Of a stretch of DNA of 64,000 nucleotides, positions 38,201 through 46,884 are shown piece by piece. A program made the position numbers and the translations under genes. This DNA is from Sphingopyxis sp. GW247-27LB (lineage in GTDB: Bacteria > Pseudomonadota > Alphaproteobacteria > Sphingomonadales > Sphingomonadaceae): NCBI RefSeq assembly GCF_002277025.1, contig NZ_NIWD01000009.1, positions 675,744 to 739,743 of the forward strand, in the 5' to 3' direction. The notes beneath the pieces were generated by a model. It made no database searches, was not told the origin of the DNA, and saw only the letters and a list, made by a program, of their open reading frames with translations. The stretch's first letter is position 1, and each line of letters starts with the position of its first letter.

Positions 38201-39545
38201 GGCGGTGATCGGCAGCTATCTGCAGCGCTATGCCTATCCCGATTACTGGAAGCTGCACGTCGAACAGAATGGCCGCGAGCTCAAGAATTGGGTGCGCGGC
38301 AAGACCTTCGACAAGAAGGGATCGGGCGAAAGCCACGCGCTCGAGGAATTCCGCAACATCGTCCAGGGGACGAGCGGGCGGGTGAACTGCCTCCAGCAGC
38401 GCGGCGAATATATGTTCGTCGCCGAGGGCCGGGGCGGTTTCCGCGTCTACGACGTCGCCTCGATCGGCAACAAGGGCTTCTCCGAACGCATCGTCCGCGC
38501 GCCTTTCTCGCCATTGGGGCACGATACGCATGTCAAAACGACAAATGCGACCTGTATGGCGATCGGCACCACCCAGCCGATCAGCATGGCGCGCAACGAC
38601 TATATCCGGAAGAATTTCCCGGAAAACCACGAGCAGGCGCTCCATCCCCTCTACCGCTACGCGGTCATCACCGACAGTGTCGAGGGAATGATCCTCGTCG
38701 ACATCGACACCCTCGCCGACGGCGAGTTCCGCAACAACAGGCTGACCCGCGCGCTGACCTGGAACCCCGACAATATGCTCGCGGGCGCGCGGCACGTCAC
38801 GCTCGCGGGCGACTATGCCTATATCGCCGCCGACACCGGGCTCGTCGTCGTCGACCTCTCGACCCCGCTCGAACCGAAAATCACCGCCCGCCTGCCGCTC
38901 ACCGACGCGCGGGCGAGCGCGGTGCAGTTCCGCTATCTGTGGGTCAGCGATGCCGAGGGGGTGAAGCTGTTCGACATCACCCATATGGACCAGCCGGTGC
39001 CGGTGCCCTCGGGGACGGTGCGGCTCGCCGACGCGCGCAAAATCTATCTCGCGCGCACCTATATGTATGTCGCGGCGAAGCGCGACGGGCTGGTCATCGT
39101 CGACGTGACGCGACCGACCGCGCCGGTCGCCGGGCCGCCGCTGACCTTCGGCGGCGCGATGAGCGATGCCGAGGATGTGATCGTCGCGACGACCAACGCC
39201 TCGCTCTTCGCCTATGTCGCCGACGGGCGGAACGGCATCAAGGTGCTCCAGCTCACCAGCCCCGACAATCCGGGCCTCTATGGATTCTCCCCCAAGCCGA
39301 CGCCCGAGCTGATCGCCTGGGCGAAGACCCCGGCGCCCGCGCTGTCGCTGTCGAAGGGGCTCGACCGTGACCGCGCGGTCGACGAGACGGGCGGGCAGAT
39401 CGCGATCTTCGGCCGCGTCGGCTCGCGCCCCTTCACCCGGCCCGAAATGGAGAAGCTGTTCCTGAACAGCAAGGGGCTGGTCTACAAGGTCAGCGACGCG
39501 GTCGATCAGAGCGGCTGGCGGCCGCCGATGAAATATCCCGACTGA
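35259..39545 (+). CDS. large decaheme cytochrome c with C-terminal LVIVD propeller
   Basis: Exported protein of 1428 residues with signal MPRKLLALFAFLAMSLAFGA. Ten CXXCH motifs lie at residues 58, 80, 157, 348, 450, 655, 682, 801, 812 and 928. The C-terminal third (about 1030-1345) is a propeller of LVIVD-type repeats: GMILVDIDTL, GLVVVDLSTP, GVKLFDITHM, GLVIVDVTRP and GIKVLQLTSP. It is the last and largest gene of the operon, 3 bp after the barrel gene. Multiheme domains fused to LVIVD propellers occur in proposed extracellular electron-transfer proteins, which fits the context. Substrate and orientation are unknown. An Ala-rich stretch near residue 410 and an LSLSKG segment near 1364 look like insertions. 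Confidence 0.85.
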   Translation: MPRKLLALFAFLAMSLAFGAQIVRASEEEKPVKVDYRFTPPAPREQSEAEMMAKSQGCYSCHVRTDRPTMHATPAVRLGCTDCHGGDAREVGDPKLGYDDPHNKAVMQRAHPQPTLPGAWGDTSANPKRSYTLLNKEAPEYIRFVNPSDYRVAREACGACHLEIIEAAERSLMSTAAMFWAGGAYNNGIVPFKNSIFGEAYTRTGEAACVLSPSSRLTAEEYKQACKPSFPSDKILTDSETKRGALARLYPLPRWSVMPPSDVFRVFERGGRNINTQFPEIGLPNPTGSIQRLEEPGRPDLKQSNRGPGTGLRVAIAVLNLHKTRLNDPYMWFMGTNDQPGDYRQSGCAGCHVIYANDREPRHSLTYAPYGRDGESATVDPTIAGKKWMPDDPAHGGGHADAAAHAPSPGGHGALIDPAAAAAGPQAKPRGESGHPITHAFTRAIPTAQCMNCHMHQPNIFLNSYLGYTMWDYESDAPQLWPGPENTAPRPPGMSDEEYRKTYKQQRYPTAAEVHRTLERNPEGASPRGLWSDVEFLRDVYDVNDSNKDTQFADYHGHGWNFRGVFKRDRSGNLLDAEGNMATYGTDTAHIVDPKDPEKWRKSCAHYSDAKQRDLCLASADPGKPGVEGKFVPPGLNPGKTVHMMDIHAEKGMQCADCHFAQDAHGNGYIQGEVANAVEIGCKDCHGTADALPNLLTSNVAARPQGTNLALLRNSDGRRRFEFQYGDDGEVTGLIQRSIVDPKLEWQVSLVKQAVTPGPHFNARAARAKLMSRSGADDGSFAWGPGVGREDRAHGDDRMACFTCHLSWTTSCGGCHLPIEANWKTSMHHFEGEETRNFATYNPQVARDEMFQLGRHMLTKPGEPDADGNPRGIIAPIRSSSALILSSTNINRERIYVQQPPISAAGFSSQAFAPHFPHTVRRQETKQCTDCHLSAADDNNAVMSQLLLLGTNFVNFAGLNVWSGLEDGFQATRVTEWDEPQAVIGSYLQRYAYPDYWKLHVEQNGRELKNWVRGKTFDKKGSGESHALEEFRNIVQGTSGRVNCLQQRGEYMFVAEGRGGFRVYDVASIGNKGFSERIVRAPFSPLGHDTHVKTTNATCMAIGTTQPISMARNDYIRKNFPENHEQALHPLYRYAVITDSVEGMILVDIDTLADGEFRNNRLTRALTWNPDNMLAGARHVTLAGDYAYIAADTGLVVVDLSTPLEPKITARLPLTDARASAVQFRYLWVSDAEGVKLFDITHMDQPVPVPSGTVRLADARKIYLARTYMYVAAKRDGLVIVDVTRPTAPVAGPPLTFGGAMSDAEDVIVATTNASLFAYVADGRNGIKVLQLTSPDNPGLYGFSPKPTPELIAWAKTPAPALSLSKGLDRDRAVDETGGQIAIFGRVGSRPFTRPEMEKLFLNSKGLVYKVSDAVDQSGWRPPMKYPD

Positions 39546-39554
39546 CCTGACGGC

Positions 39555-41648
39555 CTAAAGCCGCTCCGCCTGAACCACCTGATCTGACGCACGCAGGGCC
39601 GACAGGATACGCATCACATGGTGGACGTCGCGCACCTCGACGACGACGTCATAGGTGTGGAAATCGCCCTCGCGGTTCGACAGGCGCAAATTCGTGATGT
39701 TCGCCGAATTGGCGGCGAGGATGCCCGACATTTCGGCGAGCGTGCCCGGTTCGTTGAGGATGACGACGCAGAGACGGGCATTGCCGCCTTCACTGTCCTC
39801 CTGCCAGCGCAGGTCGATCCAATCGGCGTCGACCCCGTCGGCGAGGCTGGGGCAGTCGATGACATGCACCTCGATCCCTTCGTCCGGGCGCGCGAGGCCG
39901 ACGATGCGGTCGCCGGGCACCGGGTGGCAGCAATCGGCGAGCTTGTAGGCGACGCCGGGGGTCAGCCCCTCGATCGACACCGCCGCGCCCTGCTTGAGCT
40001 TGCCGGGCTTCGATTTCATCTCGGCGGTGATGCCGGGAACCAGCGCCTCGAGCACCGCATTGTCGCCGAGTTGCCGCTTGCCGATCGCGACATAGAGCGC
40101 GGTATCGTCCTCGAGCTTCAGCCGCTCGATCGCCGCGGCACGCGCCTTGTCGCCGATCTTGCCGGGCAGGCGGCGCGCGATCTCGTCGTACATCTTGCGG
40201 CCCAGTGCGGCGAGCTCGACCTTTTCCTTCGAGCGCACATGGCGGCGGATCGCGGCGCGCGCCTTGCCGGTGACCGCGAAGCCGAGCCAGGCGGGTTGCG
40301 GCGTCTGCTTGTCGGATGACAATATCTCGACCGTGTCGCCATTGGCGAGTTGGGTGCGCAGCGGCACCAAACGGCCGTTGACCTTGGCACCGACGGTGCG
40401 GTCGCCGAGCCCCGTATGCACCGCATAGGCGAAATCGACCGGCGTCGCGCCCTTGGGAAGCTGGTGCAGGCTGCCCTTCGGGGTGAAGGCGAAGATGCGG
40501 TCCTGATACATCGCGATCCGCGTGTTTTCGAGGAACTCGTCGGGGTCGTGCGTCTGTTCGAGGATCTCGATCAGATCGCGGATCCATCCCGCCTGCCCGT
40601 CGGGCGCGGCGCCGCCCTGTTTATAGGCCCAATGCGCCGCGAGCCCGAATTCGGACTGCTGGTGCATGCCGAGGCTGCGGATCTGGATCTCGATCCGCAT
40701 ATTCTGCTGGTGCATGATCGTCGTGTGGAGCGACTTGTAGCCGTTGCGCTTCGGGGTCGAGATATAATCCTTGAAGCGGCCGGGGACCATTTTCCATTTG
40801 CGATGAATGAGGCCGAGCGCGGCGTAGCAATCGGCGTCGGTCGGGGTGACGATGCGGAACGCTATGATGTCGGTCACCTGCTCGAAGCTGACGTGGCGCT
40901 CCTGCATCTTGCGCCAGATCGAATAGGGGTGCTTCTCGCGCCCCGAGACCTCGGCCTCGATGCCGTTCTTCGCGAGCAACTCCTTGAACTCGCGGCTGAT
41001 CGCGGCGACCTTGTCCTTGCCGCCGGCGGTCAGCTTGGCGAGGCGGCCGGTGATCGTCGCATAGGCTTCGGGTTCGAGTTCGCGAAAGGCGAGGAGCTGC
41101 ATCTCGCGCATATATTCGTACATGCCGATCCGCTCGGCGAGCGGGGCATAGATGTCCATCGTCTCCTTAGCGATGCGGCGGCGCTTGTCGGGATTCTTGA
41201 TGAAATGCAGCGTTCGCATATTGTGCAACCGGTCGGCGAGCTTCACCAGCAGCACCCGGATGTCGTCCGACATGGCGAGCAGGAACTTGCGCAGATTTTC
41301 CGCCGCGCGCTCGTTCTCGGTCTGCGCCTCGATCTTCGATAATTTGGTGACGCCATCGACCAGCCGCCCGACGTCGCTGCCGAACAGCCGCTCGATCTCG
41401 TCGGGCGTCGTCAGCGTGTCCTCGAGCGTGTCGTGGAGCAGCGCGGTGACGATCGTCTCGCTGTCGAGGTGGAGGTCGGTCAAAATGCCCGCGACCTCGA
41501 CCGGATGGCTGAAATAGGGGTCGCCCGAGGCGCGCTTCTGGCTGCCGTGCTTCTGGACGGTGAAGACATAGGCGCGGTTCAGCAACGCCTCGTCGACGTC
41601 GGGGTCGTAAGCGCGCACGCGCTCGACAAGTTCATATTGCCTGAGCAT
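39555..41648 (-). CDS. rel: bifunctional (p)ppGpp synthetase/hydrolase
   Basis: Stringent-response enzyme of 697 residues. The HD hydrolase domain has FSHPVEVA, LLHDTLEDT and LADRLHNMRTL. The synthetase domain carries RFKDYISTPKRNGYKSLHT, in which RXKD marks the bifunctional type. A TGS domain (IFAFTPKGSLHQLPKGATP) and a C-terminal ACT domain follow, with a conserved CCHPVPGD. The ATG at 41648 directly follows GGAGGCG and was preferred to a TTG 9 bp upstream. It converges on the cytochrome operon with only 9 bp between stop codons. Confidence 0.95.
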   Translation of the reverse strand: MLRQYELVERVRAYDPDVDEALLNRAYVFTVQKHGSQKRASGDPYFSHPVEVAGILTDLHLDSETIVTALLHDTLEDTLTTPDEIERLFGSDVGRLVDGVTKLSKIEAQTENERAAENLRKFLLAMSDDIRVLLVKLADRLHNMRTLHFIKNPDKRRRIAKETMDIYAPLAERIGMYEYMREMQLLAFRELEPEAYATITGRLAKLTAGGKDKVAAISREFKELLAKNGIEAEVSGREKHPYSIWRKMQERHVSFEQVTDIIAFRIVTPTDADCYAALGLIHRKWKMVPGRFKDYISTPKRNGYKSLHTTIMHQQNMRIEIQIRSLGMHQQSEFGLAAHWAYKQGGAAPDGQAGWIRDLIEILEQTHDPDEFLENTRIAMYQDRIFAFTPKGSLHQLPKGATPVDFAYAVHTGLGDRTVGAKVNGRLVPLRTQLANGDTVEILSSDKQTPQPAWLGFAVTGKARAAIRRHVRSKEKVELAALGRKMYDEIARRLPGKIGDKARAAAIERLKLEDDTALYVAIGKRQLGDNAVLEALVPGITAEMKSKPGKLKQGAAVSIEGLTPGVAYKLADCCHPVPGDRIVGLARPDEGIEVHVIDCPSLADGVDADWIDLRWQEDSEGGNARLCVVILNEPGTLAEMSGILAANSANITNLRLSNREGDFHTYDVVVEVRDVHHVMRILSALRASDQVVQAERL

Positions 41649-41775
41649 CGCCTCCAATGTCGTCGCTCACGCGGTAAATGCAATGCGAAACTTAACTGCG
41701 TGCATCCGCGCCCGCACCGCAACTTTGGTAAACGTCGTTGGAAGCTTCGTGCGCGCGCGATAATGCGATCGGACG

Positions 41776-43143
41776 ATGGGGACCGATGCTCTTGAGTCGC
41801 TGCCGTTCGAGGCGCGGGAACCCATGCCTTCGGGGGCGGGGAAGACCCTGCTGATCTTCAGCTACTGGTTTCCGCCCGCCAATGCGGTCGGCGCCTCGCG
41901 GCCGCTCGCGATGGCGCGCCATTTCGCGCGCCGCGGCTGGCGGGTGACCGTCGTCGCCGGGGCCGCATCGGCGGTGCCCGCGACCTTCGCGGCCGACATG
42001 ACCGGTTTCGACGTCCATTATGTGCCCGATCGCTGGCTGACGCGGCAATCGAGCTTCAGGGCGGAGCGGAGTGTTGGCGCGCAGCGGCTGAGCACCGCGC
42101 TGCGCCTCCTCTCCTGGCCCGACCACTACGGGTCGGTCGCGCGCGCCATGAAGCGCCGCGCCTTCGGTCTGCTGCGGGAGGGATTGCGGCCCGACGCCAT
42201 CGTGTCGACCGCGCTGCCCTTTTCGGTCCACGGTGCCGCCCGCGCCGTCGCCCGGCGCGCCGGCGCGCTCTTCGTCTCCGACAATCGCGACATCTGGGCC
42301 CATAACCCCTATCGATGGACCGCGCCCTTCTATGCGCCGTTCGAGCCCGGACATGAACGGAGGATGCTGTCGTCGGCCGACCTGATCGTCTCGGTCAGCG
42401 AAGGGATGAGCGGCTATTACCGGACAGCCTATCCGCATCTCTCGGACAGGATCCTCACCGTGACGAACGGCGTGGACGGGAGCACGGCGACCGCCGGGCA
42501 CCATGTCCGCGCGCCCTCGCGGCTGAGGCTGGTCTATACAGGCATCCTCTATGGCGAGCGGCGCGACGTGAAGCCGCTCCTGCGCGCGGCGCGGGGGCTG
42601 GACTGCCAGGTTTCCATCGACTTCTATGGTTCCGAGCCGGAGATCGTGCGCCAGCTCGCCGCCGAATTCCCCGGGCTCGCGATCGCGGATCGCGGCAAGG
42701 TCCCGCGCGCCGAGGCGCTGAGAGCACAGGCGGAGGCCGACGCGACGGTTCTGGTGGTCGGCACCGATCCGTGGGAGGACACGCTGCTGCCCGGCAAGCT
42801 GTTCGAATATATCGGTTCGGGCCGACCGATCATCGCGCTGGCCAATGGCGATTCCGATTCCGGCCGCATCATCACCCGGCACGGCCTGGGCATCGCGACG
42901 ACGCGCGAAACCGATCTCGCGAATTTTCTGGCCATGCTGGCGGAGCAGGGAATGGCGAGCCGGGCATCGGTGCCCGAGGATCTGACGCGCACCCATCAGC
43001 TGGGCCTATTGGAAGACCGGCTCTTGGCGATGATGTCCGTCCCGCGGCCCGCCCGCGCCGTAGCGGCCGATCACAAAGTTTTTGGCGTTGAAGCGGATAA
43101 TGGGTTAGGGCTGGGCCCATGGAAAAATTACGCGAACCGCTGA
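41776..43143 (+). CDS. GT4-like glycosyltransferase
   Basis: Predicted GT-B fold glycosyltransferase of 455 residues. The N-terminal donor-independent half has FSYWFPPANAVGASRP, a typical GT4 N-terminal loop, and SDNRDIWAHNPY. The C-terminal half has LRLVYTGILYG and LLPGKLFEYIGSGRPIIAL, where the Glu in the KLFEYIGSGRP block contacts the nucleotide sugar. It has no membrane segment. Its last 25 bp overlap the start of the next gene. It probably adds a sugar to a surface polysaccharide, but no other polysaccharide genes are nearby. Divergent from rel. Confidence 0.85.
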   Translation: MGTDALESLPFEAREPMPSGAGKTLLIFSYWFPPANAVGASRPLAMARHFARRGWRVTVVAGAASAVPATFAADMTGFDVHYVPDRWLTRQSSFRAERSVGAQRLSTALRLLSWPDHYGSVARAMKRRAFGLLREGLRPDAIVSTALPFSVHGAARAVARRAGALFVSDNRDIWAHNPYRWTAPFYAPFEPGHERRMLSSADLIVSVSEGMSGYYRTAYPHLSDRILTVTNGVDGSTATAGHHVRAPSRLRLVYTGILYGERRDVKPLLRAARGLDCQVSIDFYGSEPEIVRQLAAEFPGLAIADRGKVPRAEALRAQAEADATVLVVGTDPWEDTLLPGKLFEYIGSGRPIIALANGDSDSGRIITRHGLGIATTRETDLANFLAMLAEQGMASRASVPEDLTRTHQLGLLEDRLLAMMSVPRPARAVAADHKVFGVEADNGLGLGPWKNYANR

Positions 43144-43637
43144 ACGACCTCTATGGCGGCAATTGCGCGCTGCCGCTCGCGCTCGAGGCGATGGGCGAGC
43201 GATGGTCGTTCATGATCCTTCGCGCCGCCTTCAATGGCGTCCATCATTTCGAGGAATTTCAGCAGGAACTCGGCATCGCGCGCAACATCCTGTCGAACCG
43301 CCTGTCGCGGCTGGTCGATCATGGCATCATGGCGCGCGAGGTGATGGCGGAGGACCGGCGCAAGGTGCATTACCAGCTCACCGAAAAGGGCATCGAGCTG
43401 CTCCCGGCGATGATCGCGCTGCGCCAGTGGGGCGAGAAATGGGGCGCCGGCGTGCCCTCGACACCGGTGCTCGTCGACGTGCGCGACGAACAGCCGATCG
43501 GCCCGGTGACGATCACCGCGCACGACGGACGCCCGCTCGGTTACAAGGAACTGGTGTGGAAGCATCGCTCGGAACTGCAGCCGCTCGGCCAGGCACGGGT
43601 GCGCGCCGACCGCATGGCGCCGGTCGCGGCCGAATGA
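43119..43637 (+). CDS. HxlR-family transcriptional regulator
   Basis: Winged-helix regulator of 172 residues. Cys16 in GGNCALPLALEAMGERW sits at the sensor-like position seen in HxlR proteins, and FEEFQQELGIARNILSNRL is the recognition helix region. A C-terminal extension of about 70 residues (VLVDVRDEQPIGPVTITAHD) is longer than minimal HxlR proteins. The start codon lies within the coding region of the glycosyltransferase. Its target is unknown. Confidence 0.88.
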   Translation: MEKLREPLNDLYGGNCALPLALEAMGERWSFMILRAAFNGVHHFEEFQQELGIARNILSNRLSRLVDHGIMAREVMAEDRRKVHYQLTEKGIELLPAMIALRQWGEKWGAGVPSTPVLVDVRDEQPIGPVTITAHDGRPLGYKELVWKHRSELQPLGQARVRADRMAPVAAE

Positions 43638-43699
43638 CCACGGACCTCGTCCGGCAGCCCGCGCCGGGCCGCTGAACCATCGCATCGCGGGCAGCCTCC

Positions 43700-44824
43700 A
43701 TGCCGCTCTTCGGATTGACCTCGCCGGGCCCCTTTTTCGGCAATAAGGTTCGCGCCTTCTGGAATCTGCAGATTCTCGGCTGGGTCGCGTGGCTCGGGCT
43801 GCGCGGCGTATCGGGGCTCGCGGGGGGGCAGTCCTTCACCTTCCTCGTTCCGGTGGTCGTCTCCGCAATCACGGGCTTTTCGCTGACGCTGCTGCTGTCG
43901 GTCTGCTACCGCGCGCTGATCAACCGGCGGCCCATCCTGATGTGGAGCGCGAGCTTCGGATTGATGGCGATCGCCGCGGCGCTCTGGGCCTTCATCGACG
44001 CCTGGGTGCTGCAGGTCGTGAACCCGAACAGCGAATCGGGTCTGACGGGGCTGTTGTTCGCCTTGGTCTATGTCGATGCGACCTCGCTCGCCGCCTGGTC
44101 GGCGCTCTATTTCGCGATCAACTATTTCCTCCAGCTCGAGGAACAGAACGACCGGGTCCTCCGGCTCGAGGCGCAGGCGGCATCGGCGCAGCTCGCGATG
44201 CTGCGCTATCAGCTCAACCCGCATTTCCTGTTCAACACCTTGAACAGCATCTCGACCCTCGTGCTGCTCAAACAGGCCGAGCCCGCCAATGCGATGCTCT
44301 CGCGCCTGTCGGCCTTCCTGCGCTACACCCTCGCCAACGAGCCGACCGCGCAGGTCACGCTGGCGCAGGAGATCGAAACGCTGAAGCTCTATCTCGACAT
44401 CGAGAAGATGCGCTTCGAGGACCGCCTGCGCCCCCATTTCGCGATCGATCCCGCGGTGTCGCGCGCGCGATTGCCCTCGCTTCTGCTCCAGCCGCTGATC
44501 GAAAACGCGATCAAATATGCGGTAACGCCGCAGGAAGACGGCGCCGATATCACCATTTCAGCGCAGCTTGCCGGTGAAAACGTCCGGATTACCGTGTCCG
44601 ACACCGGCGCGGGATTGTCAGCGGGGGGCAGGGACCCCACGACAGGGCATGCAACGGAATCGACGGGTGTGGGTTTAGCCAACATCAGAGATCGGCTGGC
44701 ACAGGCGTTCGGTGATCAGCAGCGGTTCGAGGCGCAATCCGGCGCCGACGGCGGCTTCACGGTCCGAATCGAATTTCCGTTTCAGCCCGATGGACAAGCG
44801 ACGATTGGAACCGGACAGACATGA
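43700..44824 (+). CDS. LytS-type sensor histidine kinase
   Basis: Membrane sensor kinase of 374 residues with four hydrophobic segments in the first 145 residues. The His_kinase domain has QLNPHFLFNTLNS with the phospho-acceptor His175. ATPase motifs are LLLQPLIENAIKYAV (N box), VSDTGAGLSAGG (G1) and GVGLANIRDRL (G2). Its stop overlaps the regulator start by 4 bp, so the two form a coupled LytS/LytR pair. The signal is not deducible; the sensor has no recognisable ligand domain. Confidence 0.92.
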   Translation: MPLFGLTSPGPFFGNKVRAFWNLQILGWVAWLGLRGVSGLAGGQSFTFLVPVVVSAITGFSLTLLLSVCYRALINRRPILMWSASFGLMAIAAALWAFIDAWVLQVVNPNSESGLTGLLFALVYVDATSLAAWSALYFAINYFLQLEEQNDRVLRLEAQAASAQLAMLRYQLNPHFLFNTLNSISTLVLLKQAEPANAMLSRLSAFLRYTLANEPTAQVTLAQEIETLKLYLDIEKMRFEDRLRPHFAIDPAVSRARLPSLLLQPLIENAIKYAVTPQEDGADITISAQLAGENVRITVSDTGAGLSAGGRDPTTGHATESTGVGLANIRDRLAQAFGDQQRFEAQSGADGGFTVRIEFPFQPDGQATIGTGQT

Positions 44825-45627
44825 CGATCAGAACCATCCTGGTGGATGATGAAAAATTGGCGACCCAGGGCCTGCAGCTGCGGCTCGAAGCGCATCCGGA
44901 TGTCGAGATAGTCGACACCGCCCAGAATGGCCGCGAGGCCATCCGCAAGATCAAAACCCACAAGCCCGACCTCGTCTTCCTCGACATCCAGATGCCGGGG
45001 TTCGACGGCTTTTCGGTGATTCAGGGTCTGATGGAGGTCGAACCGCCGCTCGTCGTCTTCGTCACTGCCTATTCGGATCATGCGATCCGCGCGTTCGAGG
45101 CGCAGGCGGTCGATTATCTGGTCAAGCCGGTCGAGCCCGAGCGGCTCGCCGACGCGCTCGATCGGGTGCGCCAGCGTCTCGCCGAAAAGCGCGGCGTGGC
45201 CGAGGTCGAGCGGCTGAAGAGCGTGCTCGCCGAGGTGGCGCCTGAAGCCGCCGAGGAATTCGAAGGCGAGGCGGCGCCCGACGCGCACGCCGCCGACCGC
45301 TATGAAAAGATGATCAACATCAAGGACCGCGGCCAGATCTTCCGCGTCGATGTCGACAGCATCGAGCGTATCGACGCCGCGGGCGACTATATGTGCATCT
45401 ATACCGCCGACAACAGCCTGATCCTGCGCGAGACGATGAAGGATCTCGAAAAGCGGCTCGACCCGCGCAACTTCCAGCGCGTCCACCGCTCGACGATCGT
45501 CAATCTCAGCCAGGTCAAGCAGGTCAAACCGCACACCAACGGCGAATGCTTCCTCGTGCTGGGGTCGGGCGCACAGGTGAAGGTCAGCCGCAGCTATCGC
45601 GACGTGGTCGCGCGGTTCGTGCACTGA
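44821..45627 (+). CDS. LytR/AlgR-type response regulator
   Basis: Response regulator of 268 residues. The receiver has acidic residues at 9-10 (VDDEK), the phosphorylation site Asp55 in VFLDIQMPG, and the switch Thr/Lys in FVTAYSD and LVKPVEP. A charged linker (about 125-165) leads to a LytTR DNA-binding domain with VDSIERIDAAGDYMCIY and FQRVHRSTIVNLSQV. It acts with the kinase encoded just upstream. Confidence 0.93.
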   Translation: MTIRTILVDDEKLATQGLQLRLEAHPDVEIVDTAQNGREAIRKIKTHKPDLVFLDIQMPGFDGFSVIQGLMEVEPPLVVFVTAYSDHAIRAFEAQAVDYLVKPVEPERLADALDRVRQRLAEKRGVAEVERLKSVLAEVAPEAAEEFEGEAAPDAHAADRYEKMINIKDRGQIFRVDVDSIERIDAAGDYMCIYTADNSLILRETMKDLEKRLDPRNFQRVHRSTIVNLSQVKQVKPHTNGECFLVLGSGAQVKVSRSYRDVVARFVH

Positions 45628-45671
45628 ATTGGTTCGCACGCACGAAGCCACAAAGAAGCCCCTCTCATCCC

Positions 45672-45754
45672 GTTCGTGCTGAGCTTGTCGAAGCACCGTT
45701 CTTTCTTTGCGACGTTGAAAGAAAGAACGGTGCTTCGACAAGCTCAGGGCGAAC
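45672..45754. repeat. large inverted repeat between convergent genes
   Basis: Left arm 45672-45708 and right arm 45718-45754 pair over 37 bp with only two or three mismatches, around a 9-nt loop. The arms contain GAGCTTGTCGAAGCAC and its complement, the core of a dispersed repeat widespread in sphingomonads. It lies between the response regulator and ribA stop codons and may act as a bidirectional terminator. Confidence 0.85.
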
Positions 45755-45816
45755 AGTTCTGGGAACTCTCTTTGTGGCTTCGTGGCTTTGTGCGAGTCAC
45801 AAATGGGGCGCAGCCT

Positions 45817-46884
45817 TCAAAGCTGATGTCCCGTCCGGTCGCGCTTCGTCGCCAGATATTGCTCGTTGAACCTGTTCGTCGGCAGCGCCAGCGGGATGCG
45901 CTCGACCACCTCGACGCCCTCTTTCTCCAGCCGCGCGACCTTTTCGGGGTTGTTGGTCATCAGCCGGATACGCGGGATGGCGAGCAAGTCGAGCATCCGC
46001 GCCGCGATCGCGAAATCGCGCGCCTCGACCGGAAAGCCGAGCCGGAGATTGGCGTCGACCGTGTCGTACCCCTGGTCCTGCAGGGCATAGGCGCGCAGCT
46101 TGTTGACGAGGCCGATCCCGCGTCCCTCCTGCCTGAGATAGAGCAGCACGCCCCACGGCGCGTCGGCCATCGCGTGCAGCGCGGCATGGAGCTGCGGCCC
46201 GCAATCGCATTTGAGGCTGCCGAGCACATCGCCGGTCAGGCATTCGCTGTGCAGCCGCACGACGGGGGGATGGCCGTCGCGCTTGCCGATCACCAGCGCG
46301 ACATGGTCCGACGCTTCCTCGGGGCTGCGGAAGGCGACGATCTCGGCCGCCTCGCTCGCTTCCACCGGAAGCCGTGCGCGCGCCGCGATCTCGAGCCGCG
46401 CCGGGTCGAGTAGCGCCGCGACATCTTCCGCCGTGCACTCGGTCTCGGCCGCGTCCGTCGCCTCACGGACAAAAAAGGCGGGGAGGAGCCCGGCGTGGCG
46501 CGCCATCGTCATCGCGGCGGCGGCTGCCGCCTCGCCGCCCGTCGCAACGGTGTGAAAGGGGCCCTTGAACGGATGCGCGAGGTCGAGCGCCGGGTCGGCG
46601 ATCGCGAGCGCCTCGGCGACGCTCGCCGCCGCGCCGGCGAGGCGCACCGGCCCTGGCGTCGCCGAGGCGCGCTGGTTGGTGAGCTTCAGCGTCACCGCGC
46701 GCTCGCCCGAGAGCAGCAGGTCGGCGCTGGCGAACGCGGCGAGCGCCGCGTCGCGCGCGCTTTCGACCGCCAGCAGGTCGAGCGCGCCGTCGGCGCCGCC
46801 GACGCGCAGCGGCCAGCCGCGGCGCAGCGCGTCGATCGCGCGCGCCGCCCGGCGGGCGCCCTCGCCGACCGCGGCGTCGCTCAA
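45817..46884 (-). CDS. ribA: GTP cyclohydrolase II (riboflavin synthesis)
   Basis: Opens the imidazole ring of GTP, the first step of riboflavin synthesis. The 355-residue protein has a degenerate N-terminal domain of about 160 residues and a C-terminal RibA domain. It shows RLHSECLTGDVLGSLKCDCG (three Zn-binding Cys), LRQEGRGIGL, and the late RLMTNNPEKVARL. The DHBP synthase motifs expected of RibBA are absent from the N-terminal part. Start is TTG at 46884, overlapping the xth stop (TTGA), with GGAG upstream. A longer start inside xth would be out of keeping with homologue length. Confidence 0.9.
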   Translation of the reverse strand: MSDAAVGEGARRAARAIDALRRGWPLRVGGADGALDLLAVESARDAALAAFASADLLLSGERAVTLKLTNQRASATPGPVRLAGAAASVAEALAIADPALDLAHPFKGPFHTVATGGEAAAAAAMTMARHAGLLPAFFVREATDAAETECTAEDVAALLDPARLEIAARARLPVEASEAAEIVAFRSPEEASDHVALVIGKRDGHPPVVRLHSECLTGDVLGSLKCDCGPQLHAALHAMADAPWGVLLYLRQEGRGIGLVNKLRAYALQDQGYDTVDANLRLGFPVEARDFAIAARMLDLLAIPRIRLMTNNPEKVARLEKEGVEVVERIPLALPTNRFNEQYLATKRDRTGHQL

